From Aeromonas rivipollensis (lineage in GTDB: Bacteria; Pseudomonadota; Gammaproteobacteria; Enterobacterales; Aeromonadaceae), in assembly GCF_010974825.1 (NCBI RefSeq), contig NZ_JAAILA010000037.1, positions 18,099-82,098 of the forward strand: a DNA stretch of 64,000 nt, in the 5' to 3' direction. The translations under genes and the position numbers were made by a program. The notes beneath the pieces are model-generated. The model made no database searches, was not told the origin of the DNA, and saw nothing but the letters and a program-made list of their open reading frames with translations. Shown one piece after another: positions 47,533-57,236 of this stretch (positions within the stretch are counted from its first letter, which is position 1; each line of letters starts with the position of its first letter).

Positions 47533-48147
47533 GTGCCGCGCTACCTTTGCTGGCCTCCCGACGAGGCGCGTCTGCAACGGGCACTGGCGGGCTGGGTACA
47601 CCCCGGCTCGCGGGCCTCTCTGCCCCTGATGATGGAGGTGGGCGGCATTCCCTGCCGACTGCAGGAGCTGGCAGGATCCGATCCCGAGCGGCTGAAGGCG
47701 GCCTACGAGGCGCTGAGCGAGCAGAGTGTCTACCTGCGCTTCATGCGCGCCAAGCAGCCTGCCACCGCCGATCAGCTCGCCTTCTTTCTCGACTACCCCA
47801 GAGCGCCCCAGATAGGGCTGCTGCTCACCGACGAACAAGGGGCACCGCTGGCCATGGCTCAGTCCATCCGGCGGCGTCTGCACCCGGACAGGGCGGAGTT
47901 CTCCTGCATAGTCGCGGATCATTTTCAGCATAGGGGGGCCGGGCGCCGCATCCTGCTGGCGCTGGCATTGCTGGCGCACGGGGAGGGGATCCGCGAGTGG
48001 ACCGCCGAGGTGCTCGGCCAGAATCGTCCCATGCTGGCCCTGCTGAAGGGGCTGGGGTTGCCGCTGACCCTGGTGACGGGGCGGGAGATGGTCTTTGTCA
48101 GGCTGGACTTGAGCATACTGGGCACCCTGGTGCCCCGGCATTCCTAA
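47533..48147 (+). CDS. GNAT-family N-acetyltransferase-like protein
   Basis: A 204-residue protein with a GNAT fold: SVYLRFMRAKQP at about 73-84 is typical of acetyltransferases linked to Pat-type enzymes, and the acetyl-CoA loop appears as FQHRGAGRRILLAL at about 134-147 (Q/R-x-x-G-x-G/A). Start GTG 47533, three bases after the regulator's stop, with a weak ribosome site; translation is probably coupled. The substrate is unknown. The following gene encodes a deacylase, though that need not be a functional link. Confidence 0.8.
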   Translation: MPRYLCWPPDEARLQRALAGWVHPGSRASLPLMMEVGGIPCRLQELAGSDPERLKAAYEALSEQSVYLRFMRAKQPATADQLAFFLDYPRAPQIGLLLTDEQGAPLAMAQSIRRRLHPDRAEFSCIVADHFQHRGAGRRILLALALLAHGEGIREWTAEVLGQNRPMLALLKGLGLPLTLVTGREMVFVRLDLSILGTLVPRHS

Positions 48148-48219
48148 GACCAAGGGCGAATGTGCCGGGCCAGCCGGCTGTGCTAAGGTCAGCCTGTGAT
48201 CCGTTGGAGGAAGTCAACC

Positions 48220-48993
48220 ATGGTGCAGTCAGCCAAACATATCGTGATCCTCACAGGTGCCGGCATCTCGGCCGAATCCGGTATCAAGACCTTCAGGGCC
48301 TGCGACGGTCTGTGGGAGGAGCACAGGGTGGAAGACGTGGCCACTCCGGAGGGCTACGCCCGGGATCCCGAACTGGTTCAGCGCTTTTACAACGCGCGGC
48401 GCCATCAGTTGCAACGCGCCGAGATCCACCCCAATCCTGCCCACTATGCCCTGGCGCGCCTCGAGCGCTTGTTGCCGGGGCGAGTGACCCTGGTCACCCA
48501 GAACATCGACAACCTGCACGAAAGTGCAGGCAGCAAACACCTCATCCACATGCACGGCGAGCTGCTCAAGGCGCGCTGCCCGGGCTCGGGACAGGTGATC
48601 GAGTGGCGCGGGGATCTCCACCAGCACGAGCTCTGCTCCTGCTGCCAGTTGCCGCAGCCGTTGCGGCCTCATGTGGTCTGGTTTGGCGAGATGCCCCTCG
48701 GACTGGATCGCATCTACTCGGCCCTGGCGCAATGCGATCTCTTCATCTCCATAGGTACCTCGGGGGCCGTCTATCCCGCGGCGGGGTTCGTCCATGAGGC
48801 GGGCCTCAATGGTGCGCACACAGTCGAACTCAACCTGGAGCCAAGCGAAGTGGGTAGCCAGTTTGACGAGAAGCGCTATGGCCCGGCCTCCTTGCTGGTG
48901 CCCGCCTTCGTGGACGAATTGCTGCAAAGCTGCGGGGTGCATCAGCCCAAGCAGATCGACGGTCATAACTGGATGGAGATGCGTGGGCCATAA
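48220..48993 (+). CDS. cobB: CobB, NAD-dependent sirtuin deacylase
   Basis: A 257-residue class III sirtuin: [14 protein letters not shown] at the NAD site, TQNIDNLH, catalytic histidine in HMHGE, and a zinc site whose first cysteine follows the catalytic loop and whose later pair is CSCC. The Tyr57-x-x-Arg60 pair (FYNARR) is the mark of sirtuins that also remove succinyl groups. It removes acyl groups from protein lysines. TTGGAGGAA precedes ATG 48220. An acetyltransferase gene ends about 70 bp upstream. Confidence 0.94.
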   Translation: MVQSAKHIVILTGAGISAESGIKTFRACDGLWEEHRVEDVATPEGYARDPELVQRFYNARRHQLQRAEIHPNPAHYALARLERLLPGRVTLVTQNIDNLHESAGSKHLIHMHGELLKARCPGSGQVIEWRGDLHQHELCSCCQLPQPLRPHVVWFGEMPLGLDRIYSALAQCDLFISIGTSGAVYPAAGFVHEAGLNGAHTVELNLEPSEVGSQFDEKRYGPASLLVPAFVDELLQSCGVHQPKQIDGHNWMEMRGP

Positions 48994-49027
48994 CTATTGA
49001 GTAACAACATAGTTGCATTGACTCAAT
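48992..49027 (+). repeat. two overlapping inverted repeats after cobB
   Basis: AACTAT (48992-48997) pairs with ATAGTT (49009-49014), and ATTGAGT (48996-49002) pairs with ACTCAAT (49021-49027). The two stems share bases, so they are mutually exclusive in RNA. They lie between cobB and the next gene's start at 49079. No T run, so not a terminator. Confidence 0.5.
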
Positions 49028-49078
49028 GAAGCCGCCAAACTGACCCGTAAAATAGAAGATGCAGCTGGCGCAAGGGAT

Positions 49079-49561
49079 ATGGACATTTTCAAGCATGGAA
49101 TCGCGTTTCTTCTGCTGGTGCTGACGGCGTTCGGCACTCAGGCAACCGCTTCTTCACCACTGTTGCACTTGATCCTGCCAGACAAGCGGGAGATCCCCCT
49201 GGATGAGGCGGCGCTGGCCGCCTTGCCACAGACCGAGTTCGAGACCGAGACTCCCTGGACCGCCGGGGCTCATCGTTATCGTGGCCCGACCCTGAAGGCG
49301 ATGCTGGCGGCGCAGGGGCTCAAGGATGTCACTAATGTCAGGGTGACTGGCCTCAATGGCTATCAGCAGCAGTTCGACCTCTCCCCGTTTGCCCAGGTGC
49401 CGCTGACCCTGGTGCGCTATCAGGATGACAAGCCGCTGACCCGTCGCAACAAGGGACCCGTCTGGCTGCTGATGCCCTTCTCTGAATACCCTGAGTTCGA
49501 TGTCTCCCCCATTCACAGCTTCATGGTGTGGCAGTTGGTGCGCATCGAGGTCATCCCGTGA
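49079..49561 (+). CDS. exported molybdopterin-oxidoreductase-fold-like protein without cysteine
   Basis: A 160-residue protein with a signal peptide (about 1-24, ending TATASS). The rest resembles the sulfite-oxidase-type molybdopterin-binding fold reduced to one domain: W-x-x-G-x-x-R-Y-R-G-P-T-L-K-A-M-L is the usual F-x-G-v-x-L-x-x-L-L segment, followed by G-L-N-G-Y and the N-K-G-P-V-W-L-L-M-P-F strand. There is no cysteine at all, so the molybdenum thiolate ligand is missing and catalysis is unlikely. Its stop overlaps the start of the diguanylate cyclase, suggesting a periplasmic sensor partner. Confidence 0.7.
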   Translation: MDIFKHGIAFLLLVLTAFGTQATASSPLLHLILPDKREIPLDEAALAALPQTEFETETPWTAGAHRYRGPTLKAMLAAQGLKDVTNVRVTGLNGYQQQFDLSPFAQVPLTLVRYQDDKPLTRRNKGPVWLLMPFSEYPEFDVSPIHSFMVWQLVRIEVIP

Positions 49562-51216
49562 CTCGTCGCCACCGTCATAACCTGCTGCTGGCGGCCATCT
49601 CTCTGCTGTTTCTGTTCTCCTCCGTCTGGGGGCTGCTGCTGCAGAGTCGGCATGAGCAGCTGGTCGATATCTTCTATCGCAACACCCACTGGAACATCAG
49701 CCAGGTCATGCTGGAGTCACAGCGCTTCCTCTATGGCTTGCGCCTCTATCGGGCGGGGGGCCTCGAGATGGAAGCCCTGAGCCTGGATTACGATCTGCTG
49801 TGGAATCGACTGGATGTGTTCCTGATCAGCAGCGAGACCGCAGATGCCCGCGCCCGCCATGGCCTGGGGACTGTGCTGGCCGGGTTGTTTGACGAGATCA
49901 AGGCGCTCGAGCCCCAGATACAGGCTGGTGCGCTGCAGGAGGGGGAGGCCCTCGATCGTTCCCAGGCCCGGATTGCCGAGCTGACCCGCCAGGTGGAGCA
50001 GATAGGGGATCAAATCCTCTCTGGACAGGAGCGGGAAGCCTCGCTCAATCAGCTGCGCCAGAGCCTGTTCTGGATCCAGATCTGGCAACTGATCCTGCTG
50101 GTGATGGGGGGCATGCTGGTGTTTGCCCTGATCCGCACCAATCTGCAGAATCGCCGTCTCTCCCTGCTCGACCCCATGACCCGACTCGGCAATCGCCGAG
50201 CCTTGCAGGGCCAGCTCAGGCAATCCCTGCAGCGTGGCCGTGTCCAGGCCCTGGTGGTGCTGGATCTGAAGCGGTTCAAGCAGGTCAATGATCTGCTCGG
50301 CTACCAGGTCGGGGATCGCCTGCTGCAGGCGGTGGCCGCAAGGCTGCGGCAAGCCTATCCAGGTCGGGCCTACCGGCTGGGGGGAGATGAATTTGCCGTG
50401 GTCCTGGCCGGCGAGCAGCCCGGCCTCGAAGCCGAGATGGAGGCCATGGTGAGCCTGCTGCAGTTCGAGTTCGTGACCCGGGAGAGCAGCTTCGATCTGG
50501 CCTGCCGCTTCGGGGTGGCCAGGGCCATTGAGGGAGAGGATGCGGATCAGTTGCTGGAGCAGGCCATATTGGCGCTGAACCAGGCCAAGCGGGACAACGC
50601 GACCCTGATCTGGTACCAGCCGGCGATGAAGGCCTCCCTGAGCATGGGCCAGCGCCAGCTGCACCAGTTGCGGGAGTGGCTGGCCGGGGCGGCGCCCTCG
50701 CCGCTGGAGACCATCTCAGAGACCCTGGAGGACGAGCGGGGGCAGCAGGTGCTGGGCATCAGCCTGCGCTGGCGGGTGGGGCAGCAGGTGTGCGACATGG
50801 ACTGGATGCAGGAGCGCGGTATCCTGGGCCCTGTGGTGGCGCGGCTGCTGACGGACGCCGAACAGCGGCTGCCGCTGCTCTTGGTGCTCCATCAGCAGTC
50901 CCAGCTGGCCCATGTGCTGGCCTATCTGCCGCCCCTGGGAGAGCGGACGCTGATCCTGGCGCTGCCGACCCTGACAGAGGATGCATTGCTGTTGGAGAAA
51001 CTGAGCCAGCGCGGCTGCGTGCTGGCATTGCGTGAGCTGGGCAGTCGGGTCCCAGTACTCTTGCGAGCAGGCTGGCCGGTGCGCTACTGGTTGCCCGATC
51101 CCTCGGATCACGATGCCTTGCTGCAGCCCCTGGCGCAGCAACTGGGGCTGCTGCGGCTGGGCCCTCCGGCAGATGAGCAGGAAGGGGAGATAAGAAGACA
51201 GGGGGAGCCCCGTTGA
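49558..51216 (+). CDS. membrane diguanylate cyclase with GGDEF domain
   Basis: A 552-residue protein: N-terminal membrane helix (about 7-25), a helical periplasmic domain (about 26-172), a second membrane helix (about 173-194), then a GGDEF domain (about 210-370) with the intact active site GGDEF at 275-279. The RxxD inhibitory site five residues earlier is absent. The last 180 residues look like a degenerate EAL-type domain without the EAL motif. It should make c-di-GMP in response to a periplasmic signal. The start is GTG 49558, overlapping the previous stop by 4 bases (GTGA), so the two proteins are coupled. Confidence 0.85.
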   Translation: MTRRHRHNLLLAAISLLFLFSSVWGLLLQSRHEQLVDIFYRNTHWNISQVMLESQRFLYGLRLYRAGGLEMEALSLDYDLLWNRLDVFLISSETADARARHGLGTVLAGLFDEIKALEPQIQAGALQEGEALDRSQARIAELTRQVEQIGDQILSGQEREASLNQLRQSLFWIQIWQLILLVMGGMLVFALIRTNLQNRRLSLLDPMTRLGNRRALQGQLRQSLQRGRVQALVVLDLKRFKQVNDLLGYQVGDRLLQAVAARLRQAYPGRAYRLGGDEFAVVLAGEQPGLEAEMEAMVSLLQFEFVTRESSFDLACRFGVARAIEGEDADQLLEQAILALNQAKRDNATLIWYQPAMKASLSMGQRQLHQLREWLAGAAPSPLETISETLEDERGQQVLGISLRWRVGQQVCDMDWMQERGILGPVVARLLTDAEQRLPLLLVLHQQSQLAHVLAYLPPLGERTLILALPTLTEDALLLEKLSQRGCVLALRELGSRVPVLLRAGWPVRYWLPDPSDHDALLQPLAQQLGLLRLGPPADEQEGEIRRQGEPR

Positions 51217-51238
51217 CCTGGTAGTGACGGTTCGAGAA

Positions 51239-51268
51239 TGACAAGGGCGGCCTCGGCCGCCCTTGTCA
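51239..51268. terminator. bidirectional hairpin between the cyclase gene and rbsR
   Basis: TGACAAGGGCGGCC (51239-51252), loop TC, and the perfect 14-bp complement to 51268. T-rich sequence beyond it is modest (ATTGTG), but its position between convergent genes suggests shared termination. Confidence 0.75.
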
Positions 51269-51279
51269 TTGTGCGAAAA

Positions 51280-52308
51280 TCAATGCTGCTGGGGGTCGGT
51301 GGAGGGCGACAAGGGGGCGCAGGAGTCTCTGATCACCAGGTCAGGGTCCACGGTGATCATACGGTTATCAATTTGGTCGCCATTGATCCGTGCCAGTAGC
51401 CGGGTGACGGCGAGGCGACCCAGCTCCTCCTTGGGTTGATTGATGGTGGTCAGCGGCGGGGACATATACTGGGCCAGTGCCACGTTGTCATAGCCGACGA
51501 GGGAGAGATCCCGCGGGATCTGAAGCCCGGCGCGATGGGCGGAGCTGATGACCCCCATGGCCATCATGTCGTTGCACACAAACAGGGCGCTGGGGCGTGC
51601 AGGCAGGGCAAGCAGCCGCTCCATGGCGCTGAAACCACTGGCGCAATCGAAATCCCCCTCCTGGATCCAGCCTGGATTGACGGTGAGCCCCGCCTCCTGC
51701 ATCGCCTGCTCGAAGCCCGCCAGGCGCTGGTTGGCGGGGGCGCGGCTGTGGGGCCCTGTGATGCAGCCGATATCGGTGTGGCCCAGCGCCAGCAGATGAC
51801 GGGTCGCCAGATAGCCGCCGCGATGGGAGTTGTCGGCGATGAGATCCACCTCCTTGCTCTCCATGCCCCAGTCCATCACCACCACAGGCAGGCTCTTGAG
51901 CCAGTCTAGCTGGTTGAACACCTCCTGCTGCCCCTCGCTGCACATGATCAGCAGGCCATCCACTCGTTTTCTGAGCATCATCTTGAGGTAGGAGAGGGCG
52001 GTTTCGGCCTGCCCCTCTGTGTTGCCCAGCATCAGGTTGTAACCCTGCTCGAAGCAGTAGCGTTCCACCCCGCGCACCACCTCGGCGAAGAAGGGGTTGC
52101 TGGAGGTGGTGACCAGCATGCCGATGCTGTTGGTCTCCTTCACCTTGAGGCTGCGGGCTACCAGGCTGGGGGCGTAGTTGAGATCGCGCATGGCACTGAA
52201 GACCCGCTCCCGGGTCTCTTCTGCGACGAAACGGGTCTCGTTGATGACGTGGGAGACAGTGGTGGTGGAGACCCCCGCCCGCGCCGCCACTTCCTTGATG
52301 TTGGCCAT
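51280..52308 (-). CDS. rbsR: RbsR, ribose operon repressor, LacI family
   Basis: A 342-residue LacI-family regulator starting MANIKEVAARAGVSTTTVSHV, with a helix-turn-helix close to E. coli RbsR, and a ribose-binding core. It represses the rbs operon until ribose binds. It is the last gene of rbsDACBKR, as in E. coli; its ATG overlaps the rbsK stop by one base (TGATG). Confidence 0.92.
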   Translation of the reverse strand: MANIKEVAARAGVSTTTVSHVINETRFVAEETRERVFSAMRDLNYAPSLVARSLKVKETNSIGMLVTTSSNPFFAEVVRGVERYCFEQGYNLMLGNTEGQAETALSYLKMMLRKRVDGLLIMCSEGQQEVFNQLDWLKSLPVVVMDWGMESKEVDLIADNSHRGGYLATRHLLALGHTDIGCITGPHSRAPANQRLAGFEQAMQEAGLTVNPGWIQEGDFDCASGFSAMERLLALPARPSALFVCNDMMAMGVISSAHRAGLQIPRDLSLVGYDNVALAQYMSPPLTTINQPKEELGRLAVTRLLARINGDQIDNRMITVDPDLVIRDSCAPLSPSTDPQQH

Positions 52309-53240
52309 CAGTGCCCCTGCGCCGCTTGGGACTGGAGGAAGGTGTCGACCTCCTGCTTGCCCGGGATCGAGCTCTGGGCCCCGAAGCGGGTCACCGAAAG
52401 CGCCGCCGCCCCGTGGGCGAAGCGCACAGCGGCCTTGAAATCGGCACCGGCCAGCTCGGCGGCCAGCAGGGCGCCGTTGAAGGTGTCGCCTGCGGCCGTG
52501 GTGTCCACCGCCTCGACCCGGAAGCCCGGAATGAGCGCCTGCTGCTGGCCGTTGCTGCAATAGACCCCCTGGGACCCTAGGGTGATCATCACATCCGCAA
52601 TCCCCATCTGGTGGAAACGGGCCGCCGCCTCTGCCGCGCTCGCCTCGCCCGTCACCTTGACACCGGTCAGCAGCTCGGCCTCGGTCTGGTTGGGGGTGAT
52701 GAGATCCACCAACGCCAGCAGATCGGCCGAGAGTGGCTGGGCGGGCGCCGGGTTGAGCACCACCCGGGTGCCGTGGGATCTAGCCAGCTTGGCGGCTTCA
52801 AACACGCTTTCAAGCGGCACTTCCAGCTGCAGCAGCAGGGTGTGGGCGCCCGCGATCATGGCCTCATGGCGCTTGACCATGGCGATGTCGAGGGCGCCGT
52901 TGGCTTCGGTGGAGAGGCCTATGCTGTTCTCCCCCTCGTCGCTCACATAGATGATGGCGATGCCGGTGGGGAGCTTGTCGTCGAGTTCGACGGCGCTCAC
53001 GTCAATGCCGTCGTTGGCAAAACCCGTTTTCATCTGACGGCCGATGGCGTCATCGCCGATGCGGGCGATAAAGGAGACGGCGGCCCCGAGGCGGGCGGCG
53101 GCCACCGCCTGGTTGGCCCCCTTGCCACCGGGGACCACCTGGTAACTGTGACCGGTCAGGGTTTCACCGGGACGGGGAAAGTGGGGGACGCGCAGCACAT
53201 GATCCGCATTGACGCTGCCGAGAACTACGAGACGATTCAT
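52308..53240 (-). CDS. rbsK: RbsK, ribokinase
   Basis: A 310-residue PfkB-family kinase with the two family signatures: GGKGANQAVAAARLG near residue 40 and DTTAAGDTFNGAL near residue 250, with the catalytic aspartate. It phosphorylates ribose to ribose 5-phosphate after import. The start at 53240 (MNRLVVLGSVN) is preceded by AAGGG and matches the family. Confidence 0.95.
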   Translation of the reverse strand: MNRLVVLGSVNADHVLRVPHFPRPGETLTGHSYQVVPGGKGANQAVAAARLGAAVSFIARIGDDAIGRQMKTGFANDGIDVSAVELDDKLPTGIAIIYVSDEGENSIGLSTEANGALDIAMVKRHEAMIAGAHTLLLQLEVPLESVFEAAKLARSHGTRVVLNPAPAQPLSADLLALVDLITPNQTEAELLTGVKVTGEASAAEAAARFHQMGIADVMITLGSQGVYCSNGQQQALIPGFRVEAVDTTAAGDTFNGALLAAELAGADFKAAVRFAHGAAALSVTRFGAQSSIPGKQEVDTFLQSQAAQGH

Positions 53241-53318
53241 ATCGATCACCCTTGATTGAGAACATCTTGGCTTGAGTGAGCCCAAGCCGGGAGGCTCTGC
53301 CTGCGCACAGGAGACAAA

Positions 53319-53338
53319 GGGGGAGGCGAACCTCCCCC
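53319..53338 (-). terminator. rbsB-rbsK intergenic hairpin
   Basis: GGGGGAGG (53319-53326), loop CGAA and CCTCCCCC (53331-53338), followed on the minus strand by TTTG. It lies just past rbsB. Such hairpins commonly trim or stabilise the highly expressed binding-protein part of the message. Confidence 0.65.
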
Positions 53339-53345
53339 GTCCTGC

Positions 53346-54224
53346 TTACTTGCTGACGATTTGCAGCGGTACCGGGATGGATTTCTCCACCGGCTGGCCC
53401 TTGAGCACCTTGTCGGCGGTTTCCACGCCGATGGCACCGATCAGTGCCGGCTGCTGAGCTACTGTGGCGGCCAGTTTACCCTTGGCTACCGCCGCCTTGC
53501 CATCGTCGGTGCCGTCGAAGCCGACTATCATCACCTCTTTGCCGGCCGCCTGCACGGCGCGGATGGCACCCAGCGCCATCTCGTCGTTCTGGGCGAACAC
53601 CGCCTGCACGGTCGGGTGGGCCGCCAGCAGGTTCTCCATGACGTTCAGACCCTTGGTGCGGTCAAAGTCGGCCGGCTGGGAAGCCAGCACCTGCAACTTG
53701 TTGGCGGCAACGGCCAGAGCAAACCCTTCGCCACGGTCACGGGCGGCGGAGGTACCGGCTATCCCTTCGAGCTGGATCACCTTGGTGCCTGCCCCCAGCT
53801 TCTCGGTGATGAAGTCACCGGCCAGCTTGCCACCGGCCACGTTGTCGGAGGCGATGTGGGCCTTGACCTCACCCTGGGCCGCGCCGCGGTCCAGGGTCAG
53901 CACCGGGATATTGGCCTTGTTGGCCAGGCGGATGGCGTTGCCCACGGCTTCGGAGTCTGTGGGGTTGATCAGGATGGCATTGATCTTGCGCACGGTGAGA
54001 TCTTCCACGTTGGAGAGCTCCTTGGCCGGGTCATTCTGGGAGTCCAGCACCACCAACTCGTAACCAAGCTCCTTGGCCTTGGCTTCGGCCCCCTCCTTCA
54101 TGGTGACGAAGAAGGGGTTGTTGAGGGTGGAGACCACCATGGCCAGCGTCTGATCGGCGGCCTGGGCGGTACCCAGCACGGACATGATGGCGGCAGCGAG
54201 CAGGGTATTGAGCTTTTTCATCAT
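53346..54224 (-). CDS. rbsB: RbsB, periplasmic ribose-binding protein
   Basis: A 292-residue protein with a signal peptide (cleavage after TAQA near residue 22) and the sugar-binding family 1 core; [19 protein letters not shown] near its mature start is typical of RbsB. It delivers ribose to the RbsA-RbsC transporter. Two adjacent ATGs (54224 and 54221) can start it; AAGGA suits either. Confidence 0.95.
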   Translation of the reverse strand: MMKKLNTLLAAAIMSVLGTAQAADQTLAMVVSTLNNPFFVTMKEGAEAKAKELGYELVVLDSQNDPAKELSNVEDLTVRKINAILINPTDSEAVGNAIRLANKANIPVLTLDRGAAQGEVKAHIASDNVAGGKLAGDFITEKLGAGTKVIQLEGIAGTSAARDRGEGFALAVAANKLQVLASQPADFDRTKGLNVMENLLAAHPTVQAVFAQNDEMALGAIRAVQAAGKEVMIVGFDGTDDGKAAVAKGKLAATVAQQPALIGAIGVETADKVLKGQPVEKSIPVPLQIVSK

Positions 54225-54255
54225 TTCATTCCTTGTGTGTGCATGGCTTACGTTA

Positions 54256-55224
54256 TTAACGATTGCTTTTGTTATCGATCATCACGGCGAGCAAAATGAC
54301 GCTGGCCTTGGCGATCATCTGGTAATAGGACGAGACGTCGAGCAGGTTGAGGGCGTTGTTGAGGAAGCCGATGATGAGGGCCCCGATGAGGGTCCCCATG
54401 ATGCGGCCCTTGCCCCCCATCAGACTGGTGCCACCCAGCACCACGGCGGCGATGGCATCCAGCTCGTACCCCATGCCGGCGGTCGGCTGGGCCGACGAGA
54501 GGCGGGAGGTGACGATGAGCCCGGCCAGGGCCGACAGCATGCCGCACAGGCCGTAGACTGCGAGCTTGACCCGGGCCACGTTGATGCCGGAGAGGCGGGT
54601 GGCCGACTCGTTGCCGCCCAGGGCATAGATGTAACGGCCGAGGCGCGTGTGGTTGAGCAGGTACCAGGCCAGCAGGAAGACGATGGCCATCAGCCAGATG
54701 GGCACCGGCAGACCGAACAGGTAGCCGGTCCCCAGCCAGGCGAAGTGATCGGCGCCGTCGCTGAAGCCGGTGGAGATGGGACGTCCCTCGGTGTAGACCA
54801 TGGTGACGCCGCGCAGGGCCGTCATGGTCACCAGGGTGGCGATGAAGGCCTGCACCTTGCCCTTGGCGATGATGAGGCCGCTGACGCCGCCGAGCAGGGC
54901 ACCGGCACCCAGGGTGAGGGGCACCACCAGCCAGATCGGCAGCTCCATGGCCACCATGGTCGCCGCCAGGGCGCCGCACAGGGCCAGCACGGAGCCGACC
55001 GACAGATCGATGCCGGCGGTGAGGATGACCAGCGTCATGCCGACCGCCATGATGGCGTTGACCGAGGTCTGGCGCAGTATGTTGAGCAGGTTGTCGGCGG
55101 TGAAGAAGTTCGGGCTCAGGAAGGAGACCACGCCGATCAGCACCAGCAGCGCCACCAGGGATTTGTTCTCGATCCACCAGGCCTTGCTCATGACGCCACG
55201 GCGGGGAAGGGTTTGGGTTGTCAT
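54256..55224 (-). CDS. rbsC: RbsC, ribose ABC transporter permease
   Basis: A 322-residue inner-membrane permease of the ribose/xylose/arabinose branch, with about eight to ten membrane helices; [20 protein letters not shown] and the GGxDLSVGS motif (AGIDLSVGS) are diagnostic. The start at 55224 overlaps the rbsA stop by 4 bases. It forms the channel with RbsA and receives ribose from RbsB. Confidence 0.96.
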   Translation of the reverse strand: MTTQTLPRRGVMSKAWWIENKSLVALLVLIGVVSFLSPNFFTADNLLNILRQTSVNAIMAVGMTLVILTAGIDLSVGSVLALCGALAATMVAMELPIWLVVPLTLGAGALLGGVSGLIIAKGKVQAFIATLVTMTALRGVTMVYTEGRPISTGFSDGADHFAWLGTGYLFGLPVPIWLMAIVFLLAWYLLNHTRLGRYIYALGGNESATRLSGINVARVKLAVYGLCGMLSALAGLIVTSRLSSAQPTAGMGYELDAIAAVVLGGTSLMGGKGRIMGTLIGALIIGFLNNALNLLDVSSYYQMIAKASVILLAVMIDNKSNR

Positions 55225-56750
55225 TGTGCTGCCTCTTGCTCTGCTTGCCACTGTTTGCCGACTGCCGCCGCCATCAGTTTCTCCTGATTGGCCTCGCGGG
55301 TGTTGAACTCTGCGCTGATGCGCCCTTCGTGCATCACCAGGATGCGATCACTCATGCCGAGCACTTCCGGCATCTCGGAGGAGACCAGGATGATGCTCAT
55401 CCCCTCCTTCTTGAACTGGTTGATGAGCTGGTAGATCTCCTTCTTGGCCCCCACGTCGACGCCCCGGGTAGGCTCGTCCAGGATCAGCACCTTGGGCCTT
55501 GTCAGCAGCCCCTTGGCGATGGCCACCTTCTGCTGGTTGCCACCTGAGAGCAGCTTTATCAGCTGATCCTGACTCGGGGTCTTTATGTTGAACAGGCGCA
55601 CATAGTCGCTCACCGCCTGGCGCTCGGCCTTGCCGTCAATCTTGCCGTGACTGATGAACTCGCCGAGGGCGCAGAGGCTCATGTTTTCACGCACCGACAG
55701 CTCCAGCACCAGGCCATCTCCCTTGCGATCCTCGGAGATATAGGCGATGCCGGCGGCCAATCCGTCGGCCGGGGTGCGCGGTACCAGCACCTTGCCATCG
55801 ACCTCGACAGCGCCACTGCTGATGGGGCTGGCGCCATAGATGAGCTTCATCAGCTCGGTACGGCCAGAGCCCATCAGGCCGCTGAAGCCGAGGATCTCCC
55901 CCTGGCGCAGGGAGAAGCTCACCCCGCGCACGCCGGGACCGGCCAGATCTTTCACCTGCAGGCTGACGGGGCCGAGCTCGCGCACAAGGCGCGGGTATTG
56001 CTCCTCCAGCCGGCGGCCCACCATCATCTCGATGATCCTGTCTTCGTCCAGCTCGCTCACCGCCTGCTCGCCGATCCACTTGCCGTCCCGCAGCACGGTG
56101 ACGCTGTCGCAGATCTGGAAGATCTCCTTGAGACGGTGGGAGATGTAGACGATGCCGCAGCCCTGCTGGCGCAGCTCGCGGATGACCACGAACAGCTGCT
56201 CCGTCTCTGTGTCGGTCAGGGCATCTGTGGGCTCGTCCATGATGATGACGCTGGCATCGAACGACAGCGCCTTGGCGATCTCCACCATCTGCTGCTCGCC
56301 AATCGACAGATCCCCGAGCCGGGTGTCCGGTCCGTGCTTGACGCCGAGACGGGCCAGCAGGGTGCTTGCCCGCTCACGCAACTGTTTGTGATCTATGTTG
56401 CCAAAGCGGGTGCGCGGCTCGCGGCCGAGGAAGATGTTGGCGGCAATCGACAACTCCGGCAGCAGGTTCAGCTCCTGGTGGATGATGCTGATCCCCTGAT
56501 CCTGGGAGTCGCGCGGGCCCTTGAAGTGGACCGGCTGGCCGCGGTAGCTGATAGTGCCCGCATCGGCCTGATAGATGCCGGTCAGCACCTTCATCAGGGT
56601 GGATTTGCCGGCGCCATTTTCACCGAGCAGGGCCATCACCTGGCCCGGATAGACTCGCAGACCTGCTTCGTCGAGGGCGCGCACACCGGGGAAGGTCTTG
56701 ACGATCCCGGTGAGCTCGAGAATGGGTGAGGGGGAGGAGGTTGTGCTCAT
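55221..56750 (-). CDS. rbsA: RbsA, ribose ABC transporter ATPase
   Basis: A 509-residue protein with two ATPase domains. The first has Walker [10 protein letters not shown] (about 43-51), [15 protein letters not shown] signature and DEPTDAL; the second keeps the [15 protein letters not shown] signature and DEPTRGVD, but its Walker A is degenerate, as usual in this subfamily. It powers ribose import with RbsC. Confidence 0.96.
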   Translation of the reverse strand: MSTTSSPSPILELTGIVKTFPGVRALDEAGLRVYPGQVMALLGENGAGKSTLMKVLTGIYQADAGTISYRGQPVHFKGPRDSQDQGISIIHQELNLLPELSIAANIFLGREPRTRFGNIDHKQLRERASTLLARLGVKHGPDTRLGDLSIGEQQMVEIAKALSFDASVIIMDEPTDALTDTETEQLFVVIRELRQQGCGIVYISHRLKEIFQICDSVTVLRDGKWIGEQAVSELDEDRIIEMMVGRRLEEQYPRLVRELGPVSLQVKDLAGPGVRGVSFSLRQGEILGFSGLMGSGRTELMKLIYGASPISSGAVEVDGKVLVPRTPADGLAAGIAYISEDRKGDGLVLELSVRENMSLCALGEFISHGKIDGKAERQAVSDYVRLFNIKTPSQDQLIKLLSGGNQQKVAIAKGLLTRPKVLILDEPTRGVDVGAKKEIYQLINQFKKEGMSIILVSSEMPEVLGMSDRILVMHEGRISAEFNTREANQEKLMAAAVGKQWQAEQEAAQ

Positions 56751-56771
56751 TTGCAGCTTCCTTGAAGAGGC

Positions 56772-57191
56772 TTAAAACGCCACACCGGCGCAGAGAATAA
56801 TGTTGGCGTAGGGAGTCACCTCGCCGCTGCGTACCACAGCCTTGCTCTGGCGGGAGCGGGTCTTGAACGCCTCGTGCAGGCAGTATTCGATGGTGATGGG
56901 CTTGCCCTGGGCCAAGGCGTGGGCCTCTAGCTGCGCAACCAGTGTCTGATGGGCATCCGGGCTGATCAATTTTATTTCGCTTGCCATGATCACCTTCTCC
57001 ACCACCAGATCGGTGAGCAGGGCGGTCAGCACGGTTTCAAGGCTGGGAGTCCCCGCCATCAGCGCCAGATCGATGCGCTCCGGACCTGCCGCAATGGGCA
57101 GGCCCGCATCGCAGACGGTGATCTCGTCGGTGTGGCCCATCTGTGCCACCAGGGCACTCAGGGGAGCATTGAGCAGCTTGCCTCGTTTCAT
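56772..57191 (-). CDS. rbsD: RbsD, D-ribose pyranase
   Basis: A 139-residue enzyme that interconverts ribopyranose and ribofuranose for RbsK. The start at 57191 (MKRGKLLNAPLSALVAQMGH) matches E. coli; the conserved histidine in MGHTD and the C-terminal GEVTPYANIIL are present. First gene of the rbs operon. Confidence 0.95.
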   Translation of the reverse strand: MKRGKLLNAPLSALVAQMGHTDEITVCDAGLPIAAGPERIDLALMAGTPSLETVLTALLTDLVVEKVIMASEIKLISPDAHQTLVAQLEAHALAQGKPITIEYCLHEAFKTRSRQSKAVVRSGEVTPYANIILCAGVAF

Positions 57192-57236
57192 ACAACACCT
57201 CGGCGGCATGGGGACCGCATGTCGATATTTATCTGG

